Shown piece after piece: positions 1-4,447 of a stretch of 5,386 nucleotides of DNA (position 1 is the stretch's first letter; the number at the start of each line of letters is the position of its first letter). Below the pieces are notes generated by a model. That model saw only the letters and a program-made list of their open reading frames with translations. It searched no databases and had not been told where the DNA came from. Source of the stretch: an uncultured Clostridiaceae bacterium (GTDB lineage: Bacteria > Bacillota > Clostridia > Lachnospirales > Lachnospiraceae); assembly GCA_902477765.1 (NCBI GenBank), contig CABSIM010000073.1, positions 1 to 5,386 on the forward strand. The letters are read 5' to 3'. Position numbers and translations under genes: made by a program.

Positions 1-21
1 CCGTTTTCTGTTTTCGGGGCA

Positions 22-81
22 TAAAAACGGAGCCGCTGCTCCATAGATGATTACTCATCTATTTTGCAACGGCCTCTTTCC
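22..81 (-). ncRNA. Candidate structured leader or small RNA (minus strand)
   Basis: On the minus strand this folds into a long two-part hairpin. The outer stem pairs 73-66 with 39-32 (8 pairs). A 3x3 internal loop separates it from a perfect 8-base inner stem (62-55 with 50-43) closed by GTAA, a GNRA tetraloop. A U run (27-23) follows directly. Strand choice is supported by pairing: 69/36 and 74/31 are G-U pairs in minus-strand RNA but A-C mismatches in plus-strand RNA, and the tetraloop is GNRA only on the minus strand. A promoter lies just upstream. It could be a roughly 60-nt RNA, a 5' leader attenuator of a gene left of the window, or a multicopy intergenic palindrome. I do not recognise it as a named riboswitch. 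Confidence 0.35.
23..42 (-). terminator. Intrinsic terminator-like hairpin, leftward
   Basis: On the minus strand GGAGC (42-38), loop AGCG and GCTCC (33-29) are followed by GTTTTT (28-23). This short hairpin excludes the outer stem of the larger fold at 32-73, since both use bases 32-39, so the region has two alternative pairings. The U run can also pair with AAAACGG at 7-1 (7 bases, 30-24 with 7-1). Either hairpin could end a leftward transcript. As a plus-strand terminator it is weaker, because only CTCTTTCC follows the long stem there. Confidence 0.42.
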
Positions 82-84
82 ATT

Positions 85-116
85 ATTATAATACCACAAA
101 AATGCCCTGAAAACAA
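85..116 (-). promoter_or_regulatory. Leftward sigma-A-like promoter
   Basis: Read on the minus strand, TTGTTT (116-111) is followed after 17 bases by TATTAT (93-88), preceded by TG one base away (an extended -10). A consensus TATAAT also overlaps at 90-85, at a longer 20-base spacing. Transcription would start near 80 and run leftwards through the folded element at 23-76 and out of the window. It is divergent from the plus-strand promoter at 140-148. The gene it serves is not in the window. Confidence 0.42.
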
Positions 117-139
117 GACTCCCAATCTGACGGAGGAAG

Positions 140-148
140 TGCTATAAT
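140..148 (+). promoter_or_regulatory. Extended -10 promoter of the DUF6323/DUF6179 operon
   Basis: TG (140-141), one base, then consensus TATAAT (143-148) forms a perfect extended -10 element. No good -35 hexamer lies 16-18 bases upstream, which extended -10 promoters can do without. Transcription would begin near 155. That is only about 6 bases before the ATG at 161 but leaves room for the Shine-Dalgarno at 165-172, so it also bears on the start codon of the first gene. Confidence 0.55.
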
Positions 149-178
149 CATTCTCCATATATGGAAGGGGTGATCTTT

Positions 179-712
179 TTGGGCAAAGACTGGATGGCAC
201 TGCTGCAGGAACAGAATCAGCTGGCCAGCGTAATCAAAACAAATGAGACGGCTGAGCAGTACGGGCTTTCTCTGACGGAGCAGGATGCACGGCTGATTCT
301 GGAGGAACACAAAAAAAGTCTGGCAGAGCAGAAAAGAGTCGAGTTTGGAGAAAGTATTGTGGCAAAAATCATCTGTGAATTCTGCGATTCCGGATATATT
401 CAGCAAAGCAATTACGCAGAGACGATCATCCGGCTGCAGGAGATTTTCTGCCTGTACAAAAATGAGATGCAGGATGAAATCACAGATGATGAACTGCTTC
501 ATCTAATGAAAGAACAGTTCGAGAATCTGTGTTTCGGAGATCTGGATTATCTGGAAAGCACCTGTCTGTCTGATTTCGCGGAAGCGATCCGGGCCGGATA
601 CGGCGGATATAAAAGGGCGGATGGCCGGGGAGAGTATGCGAAATTTGATAAGGAAAAGCGATGGGATTATGAATTATATCTCGAAACATTAAAGGAACTC
701 TGCTGGAGGTAA
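179..712 (+). CDS. DUF6323-like protein of unknown function
   Basis: A small, acidic, apparently soluble protein of 177 residues with no signal peptide, membrane span or catalytic motif that I can see. It is rich in Glu, Gln and Leu and is probably mostly helical. From memory it resembles the clostridial family DUF6323; this is a recollection, not a search result, and no function is established. The start chosen is TTG at 179, since AAGGGGTGAT (165-174) is a near-ideal Shine-Dalgarno 8 bases before it. The upstream in-frame ATG at 161 (183 residues) has no ribosome binding site at useful distance, and its codon would lie almost at the predicted transcript start. Its stop is 2 bases before the next gene's first ATG, so the two are very likely co-transcribed and translationally coupled. 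Confidence 0.75.
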   Translation: MGKDWMALLQEQNQLASVIKTNETAEQYGLSLTEQDARLILEEHKKSLAEQKRVEFGESIVAKIICEFCDSGYIQQSNYAETIIRLQEIFCLYKNEMQDEITDDELLHLMKEQFENLCFGDLDYLESTCLSDFAEAIRAGYGGYKRADGRGEYAKFDKEKRWDYELYLETLKELCWR

Positions 713-714
713 GG

Positions 715-1551
715 ATGATGGAGTATGAAATGGAAGAGCTGGTTCCGATCGTGGGAAGGCTGGCCGAAAAATATACGGCACATGAAAGCACATCCATCAC
801 GTATGAAAAGGCAGAGCAGCTGATGGGAGCGGTCCTGTACTGTATTCGCGAATTCCGGGAAAGCGGCGCGGCTCTGCCGGCTTCAGAAAAAAGAGTGCCG
901 CCGGAGCTGGCATATGAAACGGGAGCTGCTTATGTGAAGGAAAAGACAGAAAAAGCACTGGCTCTGTATAACAGGTCCGTGCAGGAGTTCTGCTGCTACG
1001 GAAATCAGTGTCTGTATGATACCTTTGTCAGAGGGCTTCCTGAATTTTTCAGATGGTATGATTCACGGTTTGAACCGCAGAATACAATTCTGACTCTTGA
1101 CTATCCGGTATTGAAAGATCTTTCCGGATATGAGGGAATAGACAGAATCTCTGAATTTATCAGGTGCATCTGTCTGGAACAGAAATTTCTGAAGCTGTTT
1201 CCCGAAGCGTATGTAATACATATCCTGTCAGGGAAAAACAGACACTGGAAAGAGGCGGTGGATAACATCTGTGAACCGGTTCTTACCTGTATGGCGGGAC
1301 ATATTCTGGCGGGAAAAGCTCTGACAGACGCTGGACTGCAGGATCCGGAGTATGCGCATGTGCAGAAACTGCTTATGGGAACTTCTGCGGCGGACATAAA
1401 AAAACAACTGGAAGATGCCCTTGGGATTCTTGTAAAGGATTATTATAAAGATGACAGAGAACTTCTGGAGTACCTTTCGGGTGCTGTCGGCGGAATTACC
1501 GCCCGTCTGAAAAATGCGGCCGAAAATCATGTGCTGAGCAGACTGATTTGA
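715..1551 (+). CDS. DUF6179-like protein of unknown function
   Basis: A protein of 278 residues, apparently cytosolic, with no membrane span. The N-terminal segment around residues 8-45, containing an EKYT...ESTSITYE stretch, is the part I associate with clostridial DUF6179 proteins; that is from memory. I recall some family members as longer, so this may be a short version. The C-terminal 60 residues look helical. No enzyme motif is recognisable. Two ATGs stand in tandem at 715 and 718. GGAGG (705-709) lies 5 bases before the first and 8 before the second, so 718 may be the true start; 715 is given as the outer limit. The Shine-Dalgarno lies inside the last codons of the upstream gene, a sign of coupling. 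The pair probably works together, perhaps as a complex, but nothing in the sequence shows at what. Confidence 0.78.
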   Translation: MMEYEMEELVPIVGRLAEKYTAHESTSITYEKAEQLMGAVLYCIREFRESGAALPASEKRVPPELAYETGAAYVKEKTEKALALYNRSVQEFCCYGNQCLYDTFVRGLPEFFRWYDSRFEPQNTILTLDYPVLKDLSGYEGIDRISEFIRCICLEQKFLKLFPEAYVIHILSGKNRHWKEAVDNICEPVLTCMAGHILAGKALTDAGLQDPEYAHVQKLLMGTSAADIKKQLEDALGILVKDYYKDDRELLEYLSGAVGGITARLKNAAENHVLSRLI

Positions 1552-1574
1552 ACGTAACGGCTTCCCGGCGTTTT
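1551..1574 (+). terminator. Weak terminator-like hairpin after the first operon
   Basis: Directly at the stop codon, AACG (1551-1554) can pair with CGTT (1569-1572) and CGG (1558-1560) with CCG (1565-1567) around loop CTTC, with a small asymmetric internal loop. TTTT (1571-1574) overlaps the stem end and TATAAAT follows. The stem is imperfect, so read-through is likely. Confidence 0.28.
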
Positions 1575-1651
1575 ATAAATCCTGAAGCAGTTATGATACC
1601 TGTTTACATGGGAGTGTGAAGTCGCCGCAGAAGAAGGCTGTATGCCGTTCA

Positions 1652-1672
1652 GGACAGCATGTCCGGCGGACA
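1652..1672 (+). repeat. Triple GGACA/TGTCC element upstream of the isomerase
   Basis: GGACA (1652-1656), TGTCC (1660-1664) and GGACA (1668-1672) alternate with 3-base spacers. The central arm can pair with either neighbour, giving two mutually exclusive 5-base hairpins; as DNA it is three half-sites 8 bases apart. It lies about 60 bases before the isomerase start in the 182-base gap between operons, where I found no convincing sigma-A promoter (a lone TATGAT at 1592-1597 lacks a -35). It may be an operator, a leader structure or chance. Confidence 0.35.
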
Positions 1673-1733
1673 ATGGTATACCACACCCGGCCCTGACACA
1701 GATGTGCGGCCGGTTCTGAAAGGGAGATGGATG

Positions 1734-2507
1734 ATGAAACGAAGTGAAATCAATGCTGCACTGAAAGAAATGGAAGAGATGATAAAAGAATACAGGATCT
1801 CACTGCCTCCGTTCTGCAGCTTTACACCGGAGGAATGGAAACACAAGGGGAAAGAGTATGATGAAATAAGGGATAACATGCTTGGATGGGATATTACGGA
1901 TTATGGGCTGGGAAATTTTGACAGGGTGGGCTTTTCTCTGATTACCCTGAGAAACGGAAATCTGAAGCAGAGGGAAAAGTATCCGAAAACCTATGCGGAA
2001 AAACTGCTTTATATCAGGCAGGATCAGTATTCTCCCATGCACTTCCACTGGAATAAAATGGAAGATATCATCAACCGGGGAGGGGGAACTCTCCTGATCC
2101 GGGTTTACAATTCCACACCGGAAGAAGGACTGGATAAAGACGGGGATGTACAGGTCCATCTGGACGGAATGGCACAGACTGTAAAAGCAGGAACACAGAT
2201 CAGGCTGATGCCGGGACAGAGCATCAGTATCCAGCCATATATGTATCATGATTTTGAGGTGGAACCGGGAACCGGAGCGGTGCTCATCGGAGAGGTGAGC
2301 CAGTGCAATGATGACAATACGGATAACCGGTTTTATGAAAAAATCGGAAGATTTCCGGAAATTGAAGAAGATGAGGCTCCCTACAGGCTGCTGTGCAATG
2401 AATACCCGGAAGCAGAAAGCGAAAGAGGAACAGAAACAGAGAAAATTCCGGATGGGGTTTCAGGGAACGGACCTCTGACAGATATGGGGGCAGGTGAGAA
2501 GCAGTAA
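1734..2507 (+). CDS. D-lyxose/D-mannose family sugar isomerase
   Basis: A cupin-fold ketol-isomerase resembling D-lyxose isomerase (EC 5.3.1.15), which interconverts D-lyxose and D-xylulose and often D-mannose and D-fructose, using a divalent metal. Family signatures run the length of the protein: MKRSEIN at 1-7, LPPF near 24, LGWDITDYG at 50-58, TLRNG at 71-75, YPKTYAEK at 83-90, HFHWNKMEDIINRGGG at 103-118, YHDF at 171-174, GEVSQCNDDNTDNRF at 186-200 and GRFPEIEED at 205-213. By homology the metal ligands are His103, His105, Glu110 and His172, all present. The start is the second of two tandem ATGs: AGGGAG (1721-1726) is 7 bases from 1734 but only 4 from 1731. The protein is 257 residues, against about 225-230 usual in the family as I recall; the extra is a polar, Glu/Gly-rich C-terminal tail from about residue 226. 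Actual substrate is uncertain. Likely co-transcribed with the deaminase 36 bases downstream. Confidence 0.9.
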   Translation: MKRSEINAALKEMEEMIKEYRISLPPFCSFTPEEWKHKGKEYDEIRDNMLGWDITDYGLGNFDRVGFSLITLRNGNLKQREKYPKTYAEKLLYIRQDQYSPMHFHWNKMEDIINRGGGTLLIRVYNSTPEEGLDKDGDVQVHLDGMAQTVKAGTQIRLMPGQSISIQPYMYHDFEVEPGTGAVLIGEVSQCNDDNTDNRFYEKIGRFPEIEEDEAPYRLLCNEYPEAESERGTETEKIPDGVSGNGPLTDMGAGEKQ

Positions 2508-2543
2508 AAAACAGCTGGTATTTGCAGCAAGGAGGTATGAAGG

Positions 2544-3035
2544 ATGGTTGTGCCGGAAAATGGAAAGCGGATTTCAAAGGAAGATACCTATCTGAACTGT
2601 GCAGAGGTCTTTGCATACAGAAGTACATGCCTTAAAAGAAAGTATGGTGCCGTGATTGTGAAAGACGACGTGGTGATTTCCACCGGATATAACGGTGCGC
2701 CCAGAGGATTCGAGAACTGCTGCGATCTGGGCGTGTGTCCGCGCATTGAGAGAAAGATGCATCAGGGAGAAGGATACGGAATGTGCCGTGCTGTCCATGC
2801 GGAAGCCAATGCACTGCTGAACTGTTCCCGCCAGCAGACCATAGGGGCGGACTTATATCTGACCGGCATCAATCCGGAGGATAATTCCATTCACAGAGCA
2901 AAGCCCTGCCCCTTATGCGCCAGAACAATTATTCAGGCAGGCATAAGAAATGTATATCTGAGACTGGGAGAAGGGGCGGACAATTACACGGTGGTTCCGG
3001 CCCGGGACCTGGAGTGGGTTCAGAAGGCGGAATGA
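2544..3035 (+). CDS. comEB: dCMP deaminase (ComEB family)
   Basis: A zinc-dependent deoxycytidylate deaminase of 163 residues, converting dCMP to dUMP and ammonia in the cytosol and so feeding dTMP synthesis. The CDA-fold zinc site is complete: HAE at 85-87 (His85 zinc ligand, Glu87 proton shuttle) and PCPLC at 121-125 (Cys122 and Cys125 ligands). The dCMP-deaminase subgroup is indicated by GYNGAPRG at 48-55 and the cysteine-rich stretch Cys59, Cys60, Cys65 and Cys81 before the HAE motif. Length is normal for the family. A perfect AAGGAGGT (2529-2536) stands 8 bases before the ATG, suggesting strong translation. An ATG at 2537, abutting that site, is out of frame and runs into a stop after about 30 codons. 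It follows the isomerase by 36 bases with no terminator between. In Bacillus the homologue lies in the comE region but is not needed for DNA uptake; no competence gene is seen here. Confidence 0.93.
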   Translation: MVVPENGKRISKEDTYLNCAEVFAYRSTCLKRKYGAVIVKDDVVISTGYNGAPRGFENCCDLGVCPRIERKMHQGEGYGMCRAVHAEANALLNCSRQQTIGADLYLTGINPEDNSIHRAKPCPLCARTIIQAGIRNVYLRLGEGADNYTVVPARDLEWVQKAE

Positions 3036-3039
3036 TGGA

Positions 3040-3097
3040 GTCCGCCGGACCGTGCAGAGCGGCAGGGGCCGGCAAAGCTGTCCGGACATACGGACAT
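3040..3097. repeat. Cluster of GTCC/GGAC palindromes between convergent genes
   Basis: The short gap after the deaminase holds GTCC-GCC-GGAC (3040-3050), the perfect palindrome TGTCCGGACA (3079-3088), and a second GGACA at 3092-3096 that makes an 8-base tandem repeat, CGGACATA then CGGACATG (3083-3098). The same pentamers make up the element at 1652-1672. No T run follows any of these, so they do not look like intrinsic terminators. Confidence 0.3.
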
Positions 3098-3119
3098 GCA
3101 GGAACTCATTTTTTCCTGC
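3098..3119. terminator. Hairpin between convergent genes
   Basis: GCAGGAA (3098-3104) and TTCCTGC (3113-3119) form a perfect 7-base stem with an 8-base loop. The stop codon of the minus-strand DUF3795 gene (3106-3108) lies in the loop. On the plus strand TTTT follows four bases after the stem (3124-3127), so it could weakly end the isomerase/deaminase transcript; on the minus strand no T run follows. A plausible shared terminator, though not a classical one. Confidence 0.33.
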
Positions 3120-3648
3120 GGAGTTTTAAAGGAATCTGTTTTTCCTCTGCGGCAGCCTGAAGGAAACGGGCTGCGTGAGCGGCTCTCTCTTTTACTGTCA
3201 GATCCGGGGCAAGTTGGTCCAGTTCGGACAGGATGCGCTCCAGATCGTTCAGTTCCAGCAGATTGACGGCGGTACAGAACAGGGTTTTCTTCCGCCCGTC
3301 GTTGCAGGTCTCCAGCAGACGATGCAGCAGAATTTGTTTGCGGCGCTGTTCGGCTGAATAACGTTCCATTCCGTATTCTTGGAATTTTTCCATATCCTGC
3401 TTCTGATTCCGGTGTGTGATAAAAGAATCAGATGCATCTGCGCCTTCGTATTTTTCACAGGGATAATTTCCACACTGGAAACAATATTCTATGTTTCCGT
3501 GCTGCATGCTGCACTTTGCCAGAGGACAGGACTGATTCCCTTCTCCGCCGCCGCAGCCGGGGCAGTACTGATTCAGATTCATGGGGCATAAGCCGCAGTT
3601 CAGTCCGCACAGGGAAAATAATAAATTTTTTCTTTGGAAATTTTTCAT
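3106..3648 (-). CDS. DUF3795 domain protein, cysteine-rich
   Basis: A protein of 180 residues whose first third is a cysteine cluster typical of DUF3795 as I know it: CGLNCGLCP at 14-22, CPGCGGG at 29-35, then Cys41, Cys46, CFQC at 56-59 and PCEKY at 63-67. That makes ten cysteines in the first 64 residues, in pairs suited to binding zinc or an iron-sulfur cluster; which one is not known to me. The remainder is charged, probably helical, and ends in a Lys/Arg-rich tail. No signal peptide or membrane span. The ATG at 3648 has AGAGG (3660-3656) 7 bases upstream on the minus strand. It is convergent with the dCMP deaminase, 70 bases apart, and appears monocistronic. No clear promoter was found upstream; the minus-strand hairpin at 3730-3753 may lie in its leader. 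Function is unknown. Confidence 0.83.
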   Translation of the reverse strand: MKNFQRKNLLFSLCGLNCGLCPMNLNQYCPGCGGGEGNQSCPLAKCSMQHGNIEYCFQCGNYPCEKYEGADASDSFITHRNQKQDMEKFQEYGMERYSAEQRRKQILLHRLLETCNDGRKKTLFCTAVNLLELNDLERILSELDQLAPDLTVKERAAHAARFLQAAAEEKQIPLKLRRKK

Positions 3649-3729
3649 GGGAAAACCTCTTATGCTGATGTCGGGATAATGTTCCGGGAATTATTTCTGC
3701 CATGACAGCCGCAATGGATCTTTCAAAAG

Positions 3730-3753
3730 GGCAGGAACCGTTTCCGGTCTGCC
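3730..3753 (-). other. GAAA-capped hairpin upstream of the DUF3795 gene
   Basis: On the minus strand GGCAG, then ACCG, a GAAA tetraloop, CGGT, a two-base bulge and CTGCC make a 9-pair stem, followed by CTTTTG. The GNRA loop exists only on the minus strand, which points to a leftward RNA, namely the leader of the DUF3795 gene starting about 80 bases further on. The T run is short, so a terminator role is possible but unproven. Confidence 0.33.
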
Positions 3754-3997
3754 GCCGGATGCCGCATTTACAGGATATCAATGACAGTATGAAGAACGAT
3801 GCGGACGGTAGCATCAATAACCGTGTGGATAACGGGTGTATTTATAATTTTAACATATCTGCCGGGAAGAAACGAATGAAATTTTCTGATGTTCCGCCAG
3901 AAAGAAGGAGAAGGGCGGCAATGAAAAGATGGCGGGGAACAGAAATCATATGCGGACCGGAGAAGAGGGGATGAAGATAAGAAAGAGCAATGATAAG

Positions 3998-4022
3998 AAG
4001 GAGAGAAAATAAGGAGAGAAAA
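3998..4022 (+). repeat. 13-base tandem repeat in a purine tract
   Basis: AAGGAGAGAAAA occurs at 3998-4009 and again at 4011-4022, separated by one T. It ends a tract in which 54 of 60 bases (3961-4020) are purines. Each copy includes a Shine-Dalgarno-like AAGGAG. The second precedes a TTG at 4024 that opens only a seven-codon frame, so I do not call a gene. Confidence 0.6.
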
Positions 4023-4027
4023 ATTGC

Positions 4028-4054
4028 TGCCGGCTATTGACAAATGAGCCGGCA
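4028..4054. promoter_or_regulatory. Inverted repeat bracketing the arsR -35 box
   Basis: TGCCGGCT (4028-4035) and AGCCGGCA (4047-4054) are perfect 8-base inverted arms with an 11-base centre holding the -35 hexamer TTGACA. The position suits an operator for a second regulator, or a hairpin ending transcription arriving from the left, although no T run follows it on the plus strand. Confidence 0.42.
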
Positions 4055-4065
4055 TTGCATATACT
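4037..4065 (+). promoter_or_regulatory. Strong sigma-A promoter of arsR
   Basis: A consensus -35 TTGACA (4037-4042), a 17-base spacer and -10 TATACT (4060-4065) form the best promoter in the window. The transcript should start near 4072, at the left edge of the ArsR operator, leaving a leader of about 30 bases. Confidence 0.85.
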
Positions 4066-4070
4066 GAACG

Positions 4071-4088
4071 CATCAAGAAAATTTGATG
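4071..4088. promoter_or_regulatory. ArsR operator upstream of arsR
   Basis: CATCAA (4071-4076) and TTGATG (4083-4088) form a 6-base inverted repeat with a 6-base AT-rich centre, the kind of interrupted palindrome bound by ArsR/SmtB dimers. It covers the predicted transcription start, so bound ArsR would block its own promoter until metalloid releases it. A near copy lies at 4454-4471. Confidence 0.72.
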
Positions 4089-4100
4089 TGAGGTGGACAC

Positions 4101-4415
4101 ATGGGAATGCACCAGGAGGACGCCAGGATATTCAAGGCTTTGTGTGATGCCAAGCGCCTTGCGATTCTGGAACAGCTGCGCAGCGGTGAAAAGTGTGCCT
4201 GTGTCCTGCAGGAACCGATGGATCTGACACAGTCCGGATTATCCTATCACATGAAAATTTTGTGTGATTCCGGTCTCGTGGCGAGCCGCCAGGAAGGAAA
4301 ATGGACCTATTACCGGCTGAGTGAGGCCGGCAGGGAAAAAGCCATCCAGCGGCTCCGGGCCATCATTACACCTGATGCAGAACAGAAGAATCACTGTCCC
4401 GCGTGCGGCAGATAA
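4101..4415 (+). CDS. arsR: ArsR family metalloid-responsive repressor
   Basis: A 104-residue winged-helix repressor of the ArsR/SmtB family. It binds DNA as a dimer and is released by As(III), Sb(III) or a related ligand. Helix-turn-helix: about residues 42-61, LTQSGLSYHMKILCDSGLV; wing: about 62-73 with EGKWTYYRL. The inducer site of classical ArsR is present as KCAC (Cys32 and Cys34), matching the CVC motif of the E. coli protein, and Cys55 lies in the recognition helix. A C-terminal CPAC (Cys99, Cys102) adds another thiol pair. The ATG at 4101 has AGGTGG (4091-4096) at good spacing; a second in-frame ATG lies at 4107. Autoregulation is expected from the operator at 4071-4088. A permease follows 90 bases downstream with its own copy of the operator. 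Exact inducer cannot be told from the sequence. Confidence 0.93.
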   Translation: MGMHQEDARIFKALCDAKRLAILEQLRSGEKCACVLQEPMDLTQSGLSYHMKILCDSGLVASRQEGKWTYYRLSEAGREKAIQRLRAIITPDAEQKNHCPACGR

Positions 4416-4439
4416 ACGCCATGATAAAAGATGGCGTTT
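4414..4439 (+). terminator. Intrinsic terminator after arsR
   Basis: AAACGCCAT (4414-4422) and ATGGCGTTT (4431-4439) form a perfect 9-base stem with an 8-base loop, beginning within the arsR stop codon and followed by CTTCT. The T run TTTCTTCT is interrupted, so termination may be partial. It separates arsR from the permease, which has its own operator and probable promoter. Confidence 0.6.
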
Positions 4440-4447
4440 CTTCTGAC

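Larger units (their letters stand above)
3649..4027. other. Long intergenic stretch without a convincing gene
   Basis: About 370 bases between the divergent DUF3795 and arsR genes. Open frames here (3702-3974 plus, 3768-4112 minus) have no good ribosome binding site and no recognisable protein character. Contents seen: a hairpin at 3730-3753; an imperfect 17-base direct repeat (3775-3791 and 3811-3827, 12 of 17 identical); a DnaA-box 9-mer at 3824-3832 next to an AT-rich patch (3838-3858) with a TATAAT at 3843-3848 lacking a -35; and a purine-rich tract from about 3957 to 4023. It may be leader or regulatory DNA, or the remains of a decayed gene. Confidence 0.6.

Noticed and set aside
161..178. 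ATG at 161 as start of the first gene
   Set aside because: No Shine-Dalgarno at useful distance and almost at the predicted transcript start; the TTG at 179 has an excellent site.
86..502. Minus-strand open frame of 138 codons
   Set aside because: Lies antisense to the first gene, begins inside it and has no ribosome binding site or family resemblance.
1659..1733. Longer N-terminus for the isomerase from ATG 1659
   Set aside because: The added 25 residues are unlike the family, whose conserved MKRSEIN start is at 1734 with a good Shine-Dalgarno.
2915..3160. Plus-strand open frame overlapping the end of the deaminase
   Set aside because: Starts inside the deaminase in another frame; composition (Gly/Ala/Arg-rich) is that of an out-of-frame reading.
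3824..3858. Replication origin
   Set aside because: Only one DnaA box is present and no replication gene is nearby.
3702..3974. Plus-strand open frame of 90 codons in the long gap
   Set aside because: No Shine-Dalgarno, no promoter, odd composition and no recognisable domain; treated as chance.
3971..4012. 13-codon frame with GAGGGG directly before ATG
   Set aside because: The Shine-Dalgarno touches the start codon, too close to work, and the Lys-rich product only mirrors the purine tract.
3768..4112. Minus-strand open frame of 114 codons
   Set aside because: It would begin inside arsR and cross the arsR promoter; Ser/His/Phe-rich composition reflects the antisense of a purine tract.
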